Below, in pieces: positions 56,580 to 64,000 of a stretch of DNA of 64,000 bases. Positions within the stretch are counted from its first letter, which is position 1; each line of letters begins with the position of its first letter. The stretch covers positions 3,574,140 through 3,638,139 of the forward strand of contig NC_011138.3 of NCBI RefSeq assembly GCF_000020585.3. Direction: 5' to 3'. The notes beneath the pieces were generated by a model. The model was given only the letters and a program-made list of their open reading frames with translations. It had not been told where the DNA came from and did no database searches. The DNA comes from Alteromonas mediterranea DE (GTDB lineage Bacteria; Pseudomonadota; Gammaproteobacteria; Enterobacterales; Alteromonadaceae). Made by a program: the position numbers and the translations under genes.

Positions 56580-58031
56580 TTACATTTGAACAACTGTAGC
56601 TACGTTGTAATCACCCACTTGCGTAACACTTACTGTGCCGCCGTTGCCAGTTATACTACCTGTTACTAGGTTGTCGTTACCCATTTGCGTTACTTCAAAC
56701 GTGTTCATATCACCTGAAATAACAAACTGACCACCCATATCATCTGTTACCCAGTTACCTGCGCCTTCTTGCATAACGCTGATGACATTGTCGTTACCAT
56801 TAACCAGTAAATCCAACAAGTTTAGTTCACCCGTTTGGGCAACCATAATCTCGTTGCCACTTGATGTGATATCACGCGCTAACTCAACTGACGCTATATT
56901 CTCATTACCTTCTTGAGACATTTCAATTAAGTTGGCATCTGCGACATACGCTGCATCACCAATACCGGCTTGCGCCAGCGCTAAGTTAGCATCACCGTCT
57001 TGTTCAATTTCGACGGTGTTAAACCAACCATCAAAGTTCACTGTACTTATTTCGTTGGCATCACCTACCTGCGTTAGGTCAAACTCATTGAACAAGCCAA
57101 TAACGCCTGCGTAGGCTACATTTCCTTCACCCACTTGATTAATTTCAAACGTATTAACTCCCCCGCCAATCGTTTCAACTGTAGCAAGGTTAACATCGCC
57201 AATTTGGTCGATATTCACTTCGTTATCTGAGCCTTCGAACACACCTGTGGTAATCTCATTACCGTCACCGTCTTGTTCAAATTCAAGTACGTTGCCGTCG
57301 CCAACCATGTTCCAAGTAATAAGATTTTCATCACCGTCTTGGTCAACTTCAACCTCGTTATCAGAACCTACCACCGTTAAATCAGAAATGTTATAAAACC
57401 CGTCTTGGATGACATCAATAAGGTTGGCGTCGCCACTTAGTTCACGAACGTAAGACTCATGCCAGTCGCCACTTTGATCTACAAAGACAGTGTTATCGTT
57501 TCCTGCAATCGCATTGTTAGCCCAGTTACCACCATCACCTTGATACACAGATAACGTGTTGCCGCTACCCGCTATGCTGTTTATAGAGCGGCTGAAAATA
57601 AAGCCAAATGGTCCACCGTCGCCTAATTGAACAAGTGAAACTAGGTTATCATCGCCCTCGACAACGAACTCTGCCGTGCTGTCTAAACTATCTTGCTCAG
57701 ACTCCAAGAAGTTTCCGTTACCAGTAACGCTTGCAAAAAAGGTGTTACCCGATTGCATTTGCGATGCAAGCACTTCGTTAGCGTCACCGGTTACCTCTAC
57801 AACTATAGCGTTAAGGTCACCTTCTTGGCTTAGAACTGATTCATTACCTACTTCGTTCCCTTCTGGCGCCGTTTGGGTTAGCGTAATCTCATTACCTTCT
57901 GCTGCGGCAACGAAATCCGCTGAAGCATTAAAGTCGACTGATTTGCTCGCTGGAATCTCTTGAGCTGATGCCCACCCTGTCGCTGCTACTAAAAGCAATG
58001 CACTCGCTATTTTTGTTTTTTTCATTTTCAC
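56580..58031 (-). CDS. csgA: Large CsgA-like curlin subunit, about 19 repeats
   Basis: 483 aa, about three times E. coli CsgA. Signal peptide (LLVAATGWASAQEI), then roughly 19 imperfect curlin repeats of about 22 residues with the Gln-x-Gly-x(1-2)-Asn pattern (FEQDGDGNE, IDQIGDVN, INQVGEGN, LTQVGDAN, IEQDGDAN, VTQMGNDN). Asp and Glu are strikingly frequent in the repeats, giving an acidic fibre. It is the likely major amyloid subunit. It is 24 nt downstream of csgB. Confidence 0.88.
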   Translation of the reverse strand: MKMKKTKIASALLLVAATGWASAQEIPASKSVDFNASADFVAAAEGNEITLTQTAPEGNEVGNESVLSQEGDLNAIVVEVTGDANEVLASQMQSGNTFFASVTGNGNFLESEQDSLDSTAEFVVEGDDNLVSLVQLGDGGPFGFIFSRSINSIAGSGNTLSVYQGDGGNWANNAIAGNDNTVFVDQSGDWHESYVRELSGDANLIDVIQDGFYNISDLTVVGSDNEVEVDQDGDENLITWNMVGDGNVLEFEQDGDGNEITTGVFEGSDNEVNIDQIGDVNLATVETIGGGVNTFEINQVGEGNVAYAGVIGLFNEFDLTQVGDANEISTVNFDGWFNTVEIEQDGDANLALAQAGIGDAAYVADANLIEMSQEGNENIASVELARDITSSGNEIMVAQTGELNLLDLLVNGNDNVISVMQEGAGNWVTDDMGGQFVISGDMNTFEVTQMGNDNLVTGSITGNGGTVSVTQVGDYNVATVVQM

Positions 58032-58055
58032 GTTTGTCTCCCTATGGCAATTGCA

Positions 58056-58568
58056 TCATTCTTTGTATTGCGTGATGTTAATTACCATTTCGTTCCCTAT
58101 CTGATAAACAGTAAAAGACTGCTCACCCAGTTGATTAACATTGGCTACATTGTCAAACCCATCTTGGATAATCTCGAAGTAATTGTTGTTGTTTTGCTGC
58201 AATAGATTCACGACATTTCCCTCACCAAGTTGGGTGATGATCGCTTCATTATTACTGCCATTTTGAACAACATTTGATAGGTTTGCGCCGTTACCGCTTT
58301 GAATGATGTTAGTTATGTTATTTAACCCAAACTGGCTGACAGAGATGAAGACCGTTTCATCATCTATCGTAATAGCTTGGGCATTCAGACTCATTGAAAG
58401 AGAAGATTCCACCATGTCGGAGCTTGTTGATAAATCGGACTGTTGGGCATAGACAGGAGAATTGACGGTTAGAAGACCACATACCGTTAACGCTAAAAAC
58501 GCTGTGGCTTTTATTGCTCCTACGTATGTAGCGAATTGGTATTTTTTAACCTTTAACTTCTTGTCCAT
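58056..58568 (-). CDS. csgB: CsgB-like curlin nucleator subunit
   Basis: About 170 aa with four to five curlin repeats (ISVSQFGLNN, NIIQSGNGAN, NVVQNGSNN, IITQLGEGN, EIIQDGFDN, NVNQLGEQ). Signal sequence ends near NSPVYAQQ. I chose ATG 58568 (MDKKLKVKK), which has AAGGAAG upstream, rather than the longer frame to 58598. By size and position upstream of the long subunit it is the probable nucleator, but repeats alone cannot prove CsgB over CsgA. First gene of the operon. Confidence 0.82.
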   Translation of the reverse strand: MDKKLKVKKYQFATYVGAIKATAFLALTVCGLLTVNSPVYAQQSDLSTSSDMVESSLSMSLNAQAITIDDETVFISVSQFGLNNITNIIQSGNGANLSNVVQNGSNNEAIITQLGEGNVVNLLQQNNNNYFEIIQDGFDNVANVNQLGEQSFTVYQIGNEMVINITQYKE

Positions 58569-58598
58569 GTGAACGACTGCTTCCTTGATTAACAACAA

Positions 58599-59008
58599 AG
58601 GTGACCCTTCTATAAAACGCCTTAAAAGCGCGAGAATCCATCACTATTAAGTTGTATTTATTACAATCGAAATAACATCAGCATCGGTTTCACTGGTAAT
58701 TTCGCGGCTCAAGCTAATACCTTAGTACTATTTTTGTTCAAAAAATACACACGGAAAGATTTATTGGTAAGACCTCTTTAAAGGTTTAAACACAACACCT
58801 CACGTAAGACGCCTGTCTAATAATTAAGTACCACTTCACCATTTATTTATATTCGAGTCCTAGTGGTTAAGTTGTATTTTTGTACTAATTTGTGCGTTAA
58901 AGGTGGCAGGTTTTCAAAATTGAGTTATAAGTTTTAATCGTTAGTTATATCAGACCGAGCGAGAAGATTTCGTGATAACAGCACTATTGCTAATTATGGA
59001 ATCTAATT
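58599..59008. promoter_or_regulatory. csgB / protease divergent region with duplicated motif
   Basis: 410 nt without a gene. TTAAGTTGTATTT occurs twice in the same orientation (58647-58659 and 58867-58879). The first copy is part of an inverted repeat, TTGTATTTATTACAA. Duplicated sites in the promoter of the curli operon are candidates for CsgD or another regulator. Confidence 0.4.
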
Positions 59009-61531
59009 ATGAAAACAAAGCCTTTTAAAACAGGCCTTTCAGCATTGTCATTAGCCCTACTTCCGCTAATGGCGTCTAGTCATGCACATGCCGCAACAGC
59101 CGAAGTCTTCGATGATAGCGTCATCGTGGTTTACAAAGAGAATGTAAGCAAAGCGGAAAAAATGCGTGCCCGTTCATCGGTGGGTGCTCGAATTAGCGAC
59201 GCCAATAGAGATGAGATTGACGATCGCTTTTCGAACCTTCTAAATGGTCGTATCGCTAAGCTCCAGCTTCGCGGTAAATCTGTTAAAGATGCCATTGAAA
59301 CACTCAAGAAAAACCCTGCCGTTAAAATTGCAGAACCAAATTACCTGTACCGTAAAGCACTTGTGCCGAACGACCCGTCTTACGGTGACTTGTGGGGGTT
59401 AAACAATACAGGCCAAGCCGGCGGTACTGACGACGTGGATATTGATGCGCCAGAAGCGTGGGATATCACCACCGGTGACAGTGACGTGGTGATCGGCGTA
59501 ATAGATACGGGTGTTGATTACACCCATGAAGATATCGCTGACAATGCATGGATGAACCCAGGCGAAATACCAGGAAACGGCATTGATGACGACGGTAACG
59601 GATATATCGACGATGTATATGGTATCGATACTGCAAACGGAGATACCGATCCGATTGATGACGACTCTCACGGTACACACGTCGCAGGTACCATTGGTGC
59701 TGTAGGCGGTAACGGTATCGGCGTGGTGGGCGTAAACCATGACGTATCAATTGCTGCGTGTAAATTCTTAGGCGCCGATGGCACAGGCTCTACAGCAGGG
59801 GCTATAGAGTGTATTGATTACTTTACCGACTTAAAAGAAAACCGCGGCATAAACATTAAAGCGACCAATAATAGCTGGGGTGGCGGCGGCTATAGTGAAG
59901 CGCTAGAAACTGCCATTGAAGTCTCTGGGCAGGCAGGCATACTGTTCGTTGCTGCAGCGGGTAACGCAGGGTCAAACAACGACAACGTAGATAACTACCC
60001 GTCTAATTATGTGACGACGACTAACAGCTTGATGGCTGTTGCCAGTATCACGCGTAACGATAGCGATAGTGGCTATTCATACGGCATTGAAACCGTAGAT
60101 ATTGCCGCGCCGGGTTCGGCAATTTTATCAACAATTCCAGGCGATAGTTATGCGGCTTACTCAGGTACGTCGATGGCAACGCCTCACGTTGCTGGTGCCG
60201 CTGCGTTAGTATGGTCGCTAAACCCAGAGCTTACGCCTTCAGAAATGAAAGAGTTATTGATGGCAACCGGTGAAACCAGCCTATGGGCTGACGGGCGCAC
60301 AGTGTCGGGCAACCGGTTGAATGTGCTAAATGCCCTTGAAGAAGCAGATCCTACGCCAGGCTTTAAGCTCGGTATTACGCCGGGCTCTGCTGAGATTGAA
60401 GCAGGCGAAGCTTATACCTTCACCATCGAAGTCGGTTCTATTGCTGGCTACGAGGAAGAAGTTCAGCTATCTCTTGCTGAAGAGAGCGACATTGCTTCCC
60501 TAAGTGCTAACACTGCGATGCCTGGCGATACTGTATTACTTATGGTTGAAACCGCTGAAGACACGCCGTGGGGACAGTACAGCTTTACCGTTAACGGCGT
60601 GAGTGGCGAGATTGAAAAGTCCAAGTCGGCAAACTTGTATGTTTACCCTCAAGGTCTCAATGACTTCCCTTATAATTACTCGGGCGACCCCGTTCCAACC
60701 CTTCCTAACGAAGAAGATCCGGATGATGTGGGCGTAGACCTTGTTATTAACATACCAGATGATTTAACCGTATTCGGTATGCAGGCTTCGGTAAATATTA
60801 CTCATACCTATAGCGGTGACTTGGTGCTTTCGCTTACTTCTCCTCAAGGTACAACTACCGTTCTGCGCCAAAACCAAGGCGGCGGTACTGACGACATTAT
60901 TGAAAGCTACGATACCGACGCATTTAACGGCGAAGTTGCTACAGGCGATTGGACACTGAACGTACTTGATACCTTTAATGGCGATAACGGAACAGTAAAC
61001 GATTGGAGCCTAGTAGTTACTGGCATTGGAGAAGTAGGGCCAACACCGCCAAACGCAGTATTTACTTACGATGCTTCTGGCTTATCGGTCAGCTTTACTA
61101 ACAACAGCAGTGACGTTAACGACGATATTGTTAGCTATAGCTGGGACTTTGGTGACGGCGCCACATCAACAGAAGAAAGCCCTACCCACGTATATGCGGG
61201 GACTGGTGCTTACGATGTCACGCTAACGGTAACTGATTCAGAGGGGCAGACAGATGTCGCTACTAAAACTGTAGCCGTTTCTGATAGCAACATTGTTGCA
61301 GAAATTGACCGCGCTATGCTGTCTCGTTTCGGTTCACTAAGAGTTGACTTATCTTACAGCGGCTCGATGGCAGATACTGTTATGATTTATCGCAACGGTG
61401 AATTGCTTGAGGAAGTGAGCAACACTGGTCGCTATCGCGACAGAAGTCGAGGTGTTCAACCTGGTGAATATACTTATATGGTATGTGACGAAACATCAGC
61501 ATGCTCTGCGCCAGTGACGGTAAACCTTTAA
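59009..61531 (+). CDS. Secreted subtilisin-like (S8) serine protease with P domain and PKD domain
   Basis: 840 aa. Signal peptide (ASSHAHAA); I9-type propeptide (about 35-115, SVIVVYKENVSKAE); S8 catalytic domain with Asp166 (VIDTGVDY), His221 (SHGTHVAG) and Ser388 (SGTSMATPHVAG). A linker beta domain is followed by a proprotein-convertase P domain (about 555-665, ITHTYSGDLVLSLTSPQGT), a PKD domain (SYSWDFGDGATSTEESPTH) and a short C-terminal beta domain. It is an extracellular protease for protein scavenging. The ribosome-binding site is weak. A strong terminator follows. Confidence 0.93.
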   Translation: MKTKPFKTGLSALSLALLPLMASSHAHAATAEVFDDSVIVVYKENVSKAEKMRARSSVGARISDANRDEIDDRFSNLLNGRIAKLQLRGKSVKDAIETLKKNPAVKIAEPNYLYRKALVPNDPSYGDLWGLNNTGQAGGTDDVDIDAPEAWDITTGDSDVVIGVIDTGVDYTHEDIADNAWMNPGEIPGNGIDDDGNGYIDDVYGIDTANGDTDPIDDDSHGTHVAGTIGAVGGNGIGVVGVNHDVSIAACKFLGADGTGSTAGAIECIDYFTDLKENRGINIKATNNSWGGGGYSEALETAIEVSGQAGILFVAAAGNAGSNNDNVDNYPSNYVTTTNSLMAVASITRNDSDSGYSYGIETVDIAAPGSAILSTIPGDSYAAYSGTSMATPHVAGAAALVWSLNPELTPSEMKELLMATGETSLWADGRTVSGNRLNVLNALEEADPTPGFKLGITPGSAEIEAGEAYTFTIEVGSIAGYEEEVQLSLAEESDIASLSANTAMPGDTVLLMVETAEDTPWGQYSFTVNGVSGEIEKSKSANLYVYPQGLNDFPYNYSGDPVPTLPNEEDPDDVGVDLVINIPDDLTVFGMQASVNITHTYSGDLVLSLTSPQGTTTVLRQNQGGGTDDIIESYDTDAFNGEVATGDWTLNVLDTFNGDNGTVNDWSLVVTGIGEVGPTPPNAVFTYDASGLSVSFTNNSSDVNDDIVSYSWDFGDGATSTEESPTHVYAGTGAYDVTLTVTDSEGQTDVATKTVAVSDSNIVAEIDRAMLSRFGSLRVDLSYSGSMADTVMIYRNGELLEEVSNTGRYRDRSRGVQPGEYTYMVCDETSACSAPVTVNL

Positions 61532-61604
61532 GGTTTTCTGTTTTAGCGAGATATGCCAAATATTGTTTAATCAAAATATAGGTTAAACCCCATATTGAGC
61601 AACT

Positions 61605-61632
61605 GCCGGCCCATGGAAGGGCCGGCTTTTTT
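61605..61632 (+). terminator. Intrinsic terminator of the protease gene
   Basis: GCCGGCCC (61605-61612) and GGGCCGGC (61619-61626), 6-nt loop, followed by TTTTTT. Confidence 0.92.
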
Positions 61633-61738
61633 GTGCGCTTACTTAATTAAAAGGCAAACGCGCCTAAGTCATCGGCTTATTCACTATAAGCCAAATTCAA
61701 CGTAAACTAGATGCATTAAGTATCAGCAAGAATTTTTC

Positions 61739-62395
61739 ATGAATATACTGATCATTGACGATCATGAGATAGTACGGGACGGAATCAAAGCGCTCATTGA
61801 ACAAGAGTATGGCTGGCACGTTGTTTATGCGGTAGATTCGATAGGGGCGCTTCCCTCCTACGCATCGTTTGATGAAGTCGATGTCGCCATTTTGGATATC
61901 TCACTGGTAAATGAAAGTGGCTTCGACACCCTGGTAAAGATTAAGCAGCAAGCGCCTTTTGTAAAATGCTTAATGCTTAGCATGTACGAACATGTCGGCT
62001 ATATCAGCAAAGCGCTCGAACTTGGAGCCGACGGCTACGTAACGAAAAACGCAGCGACGAAAGAGTTAATGAACTCATTAGAGTCGCTGGAAAGAGATGA
62101 AAACTACTTAAGCTCTGATATTAGCAAGAAATTAGCATTTGGAGACAAGTGCTTAACCTCGCTCCTCACCGATAGAGAAAAAGAAATTTTTCTACTTTTG
62201 GCAAAAGGGTTTCAGCCCAAACAAATTGCCTACCACATCGATACCGCCCCCAAAACGGTCATGGTTCACAGAACGAATATTTATAAAAAATTAAACGTAA
62301 CCTCTCAGTTCGGATTGCTAAGAATTGCATTGGAAATAGGTTACCTTGATGTTTACGATGTCATTAATGACGATGCATTAGTCAAAACCATTTGA
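61739..62395 (+). CDS. NarL/FixJ-family response regulator
   Basis: 218 aa. Receiver domain with the acidic pair (IIDDHE), phospho-acceptor Asp53 (AILDISL), and switch Lys in GYVTKNA. LuxR-type HTH at 150-205: LTDREKEIFLLLAKGFQPKQIA, TAPKTVMVHRTNIYKKL. Intact. Its stop overlaps the start of the next gene (TGATG), so the neighbour should be its kinase, but that protein has lost its kinase domain. Confidence 0.92.
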   Translation: MNILIIDDHEIVRDGIKALIEQEYGWHVVYAVDSIGALPSYASFDEVDVAILDISLVNESGFDTLVKIKQQAPFVKCLMLSMYEHVGYISKALELGADGYVTKNAATKELMNSLESLERDENYLSSDISKKLAFGDKCLTSLLTDREKEIFLLLAKGFQPKQIAYHIDTAPKTVMVHRTNIYKKLNVTSQFGLLRIALEIGYLDVYDVINDDALVKTI

Positions 62396-63882
62396 TGAGT
62401 TTGAAACCGTACATAAACACTTCGTTTTTGTTCATGGGGTTGATGTACACCGCCCTATTTCACAGCGTATGGCTAATCAGCACCCAGTTCGAAATAATTG
62501 CCAGTACGGTAAGCTGGTATTTGCCCGCAGGCGTCCGCTTTGCTGCGTTTATGCTACTTCCCTTACGAAGCTGGCCTATACTGCTTTTTTCAGAAAAACT
62601 CACTCACTTTGTTTTATTTCACCCTGGTGGAATACTCGATAACACCGCATTTTTAAGCGGTAGCTTAGGGTGGTATCTTGTTCATTTACTCCTATCACCC
62701 GCTTTACTTTGTACTAGCGTTTATATCTTCAGACGCTGTTTTAAAGCACCTTATATCAGCAACATAAACAGCACGCTTGCCACACTCGGGGTCGGTTTAA
62801 TTATTAGTGTTGTACTTGGGGCCGTCTTTATTGGAAGAAGGGCGATAGAGCTTCAAACTGATATCACGGTGTTTTTTCCCCTACTTTTTGATTTCTCATT
62901 AGGTGACTTTGTCGGCCTCATCGTACTGTGCCCTCTTCTCTTTGTATTATACGATCGTGAGCACTTACACCGGGTCAACACCACCCTGTATTGGATAATT
63001 GGCGCTTGGCTATTCTTGCTGTTACTAAGTAGCTATGCCTATAGCCACGGGACGAATATTAGCTACCAAGTAAAATACCTTGCTGTATTCCCCGCGTTGT
63101 TCCTATCCTATCGCTATGCAGTTACGGGCAGCGCTTTATCCTGCTTATTAGTGGGGGTAACCGCCTTTGTTGTGGCAATTCAAAGCGATTTGTCTCCGCT
63201 TGAACATCAATTTTATATCATCGCGCTGTGTGTAAGCTGCCTTATTCTAGGCGCTTCGGTGAATCACGCTGAGCAGATGGGTGGCGAGCGATTAATGGGC
63301 CCTGTTTTTAAGAAGGTCACTCATTTCATTGGGCGCCCTCATAACGATGATGAGTTCGTTGAACTAGAAGTATACGCGGGCGGCATGGTTGCTGTTGAAG
63401 CTGAGCTAGTATTCGAGTTAGGAAAAGAAGTTACTCCAGGTTCAATTGATACTAAGGTGCCACTTAAACACCTAATTAACGCAGTCTATGCCGGCGTTGA
63501 AATAGCCTCAAGCCCGGTAATAGACTTAAATAGCTATGGACCTACTGCAATCATCAGCGATTTTGGGGTTAACCAAGGGATGGTCGTTGGCGCACCTATC
63601 GAGCAATGGGATTCAGTGATTGAGAACATACAGACCTCTGTATTTATCAACAATGAACATATTAACTCTGCCCCTTCTAACAACGTATTGCGTGGCCCTA
63701 TGGCTGCCGTGGCATATTTAATTGATCAAGCTGCGGCACGCAACATTACGCTACCTAAAGGCTGTATGATTTGTTCTGGTGCTATCACCGGTGTTCACGA
63801 CACCGTTGTCGGGGCTAGCGCTACGGTAAGCTTTGAGGGCATTGGCAACATCAACATGAAGTTAATTCCTGTCACGCCATAG
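62395..63882 (+). CDS. Chimera: MASE1 membrane sensor fused to 2-keto-4-pentenoate hydratase-like domain
   Basis: 495 aa. Residues 1 to about 290 form a MASE1-type sensor with eight or so helices (WYLPAGVRFAAFMLLPLRSW, FDFSLGDFVGLIVLCPLLF, YLAVFPALFLSYRYAVTGSA), as found in front of histidine kinases. After NHAEQMGGER, at about residue 300, the sequence becomes a soluble hydratase of the FAA-hydrolase/MhpD superfamily: AVEAELVFELGKEV, YAGVEIASSPVID, LRGPMAAVAYLIDQ, GCMICSGAITGVHDTVVGA. No HisKA or ATPase motifs are present. About 60-70 residues of the hydratase N-terminus are also missing. ATG 62395 overlaps the regulator's stop. A deletion that joined two genes is the simplest explanation. 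Whether the product is stable or has either function is unknown. Confidence 0.8.
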   Translation: MSLKPYINTSFLFMGLMYTALFHSVWLISTQFEIIASTVSWYLPAGVRFAAFMLLPLRSWPILLFSEKLTHFVLFHPGGILDNTAFLSGSLGWYLVHLLLSPALLCTSVYIFRRCFKAPYISNINSTLATLGVGLIISVVLGAVFIGRRAIELQTDITVFFPLLFDFSLGDFVGLIVLCPLLFVLYDREHLHRVNTTLYWIIGAWLFLLLLSSYAYSHGTNISYQVKYLAVFPALFLSYRYAVTGSALSCLLVGVTAFVVAIQSDLSPLEHQFYIIALCVSCLILGASVNHAEQMGGERLMGPVFKKVTHFIGRPHNDDEFVELEVYAGGMVAVEAELVFELGKEVTPGSIDTKVPLKHLINAVYAGVEIASSPVIDLNSYGPTAIISDFGVNQGMVVGAPIEQWDSVIENIQTSVFINNEHINSAPSNNVLRGPMAAVAYLIDQAAARNITLPKGCMICSGAITGVHDTVVGASATVSFEGIGNINMKLIPVTP

Positions 63883-63892
63883 CGTTTCTGAC

Positions 63893-63930
63893 AAAGCGGT
63901 AATCCGATACGGTTAATTACCGCTTTTCTG
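63893..63930 (+). terminator. Intrinsic terminator after the chimeric gene
   Basis: AAAGCGGTAAT (63893-63903) and ATTACCGCTTT (63916-63926) form an 11-bp stem followed by a T-run. Confidence 0.85.
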
Positions 63931-64000
63931 CCTCCTTTTGTGCTACATTGTCGTTGATTTCACACATATTTTGACAGTTTTATGCATAAAATCTCTTTTG

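Noticed and set aside
57676..57963. Frames antisense to the curlin, protease and GH13 genes
   Set aside because: They arise from biased codon use of the real genes and have no start signals or domains.
56580..58031. Curlin-repeat region as a CRISPR or non-coding tandem repeat
   Set aside because: The periodicity is in the protein (about 22 residues) and DNA copies are divergent; it is a coding amyloid repeat.
63982..64000. Start of a further gene (ATG CAT AAA ATC) at the window edge
   Set aside because: Only six codons are visible, there is no ribosome-binding site, and no product can be supported.

Overview
The window looks like chromosome of a marine gammaproteobacterium, most likely Alteromonas or a close relative. 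This is inferred from the moderate GC content, the many TonB-dependent receptors, the Dld-type lactate dehydrogenase, the BCCT transporter, the curli locus and the general gene content. No rRNA, tRNA, CRISPR array or prophage was recognised.

Layout. (a) 1-3.4 kb: a frameshifted AI-2E-type membrane transporter and a GH13 glucan enzyme, convergent on a shared terminator. (b) 3.7-15.6 kb: a minus-strand operon of five genes that is visibly decaying. It encodes a large repeat lipoprotein, a TonB-dependent receptor, a MauG-like di-heme peroxidase, a DUF6152-His-rich-DUF6644 membrane protein and a small DUF6644 protein. An IS1111-type IS110 element sits in the lipoprotein gene, an IS3-family element splits the DUF6152 gene, and single in-frame stops interrupt the lipoprotein and receptor genes. 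(c) 15.7-24.1 kb: an intact haem-acquisition operon behind a Fur-like box: outer-membrane receptor, HmuY-like lipoprotein, HmuTUV ABC importer and HugZ-like haem-degrading protein, followed by a Dabb-domain protein and a ClpP-like periplasmic protein. (d) 24.3-31.5 kb: a possible 43-aa peptide, a glycerol facilitator, an EamA exporter, a DUF6314 protein and two divergent TonB receptors. (e) 31.7-41.5 kb: a frameshifted BNR-repeat protein, a DUF1439 lipoprotein, a beta-CASP RNase-like protein, SelO, an M24 peptidase and an S-adenosylhomocysteine hydrolase-like protein. (f) 41.6-46.3 kb: a broken 7TMR-DISM/GGDEF protein, an IS5/IS903-type element, a response regulator cut by that element and its histidine kinase. 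(g) 46.4-53.8 kb: a LysR regulator, mmsA-mmsB (valine catabolism), a BCCT transporter and D-lactate dehydrogenase. (h) 54.2-58.6 kb: a curli locus (csgD divergent from csgB-csgA-csgE-csgF-csgG). (i) 59-63.9 kb: a secreted subtilisin-like protease, then a NarL-type response regulator translationally coupled to a chimeric protein whose MASE1 sensor half is joined to a 2-keto-4-pentenoate hydratase-like half.

Two themes stand out. First, accessory outer-membrane and signalling genes are being lost: three in-frame stops, three single-base frameshifts, three IS elements and one apparent gene fusion. Both NarL-type two-component pairs are damaged, one in the regulator and one in the kinase. The in-frame stops can all be explained by C-to-T or G-to-A transitions. 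The frameshifts each need one extra base, so sequencing error has to be excluded for those. Second, the decaying operon in (b) is the best candidate for a poorly described uptake or redox system. Its combination of TonB receptor, di-heme MauG-like enzyme, His/Asp/Glu-rich periplasmic domain and DUF6644 membrane domains suggests metal or metal-chelate handling, but the substrate cannot be read from the sequence.
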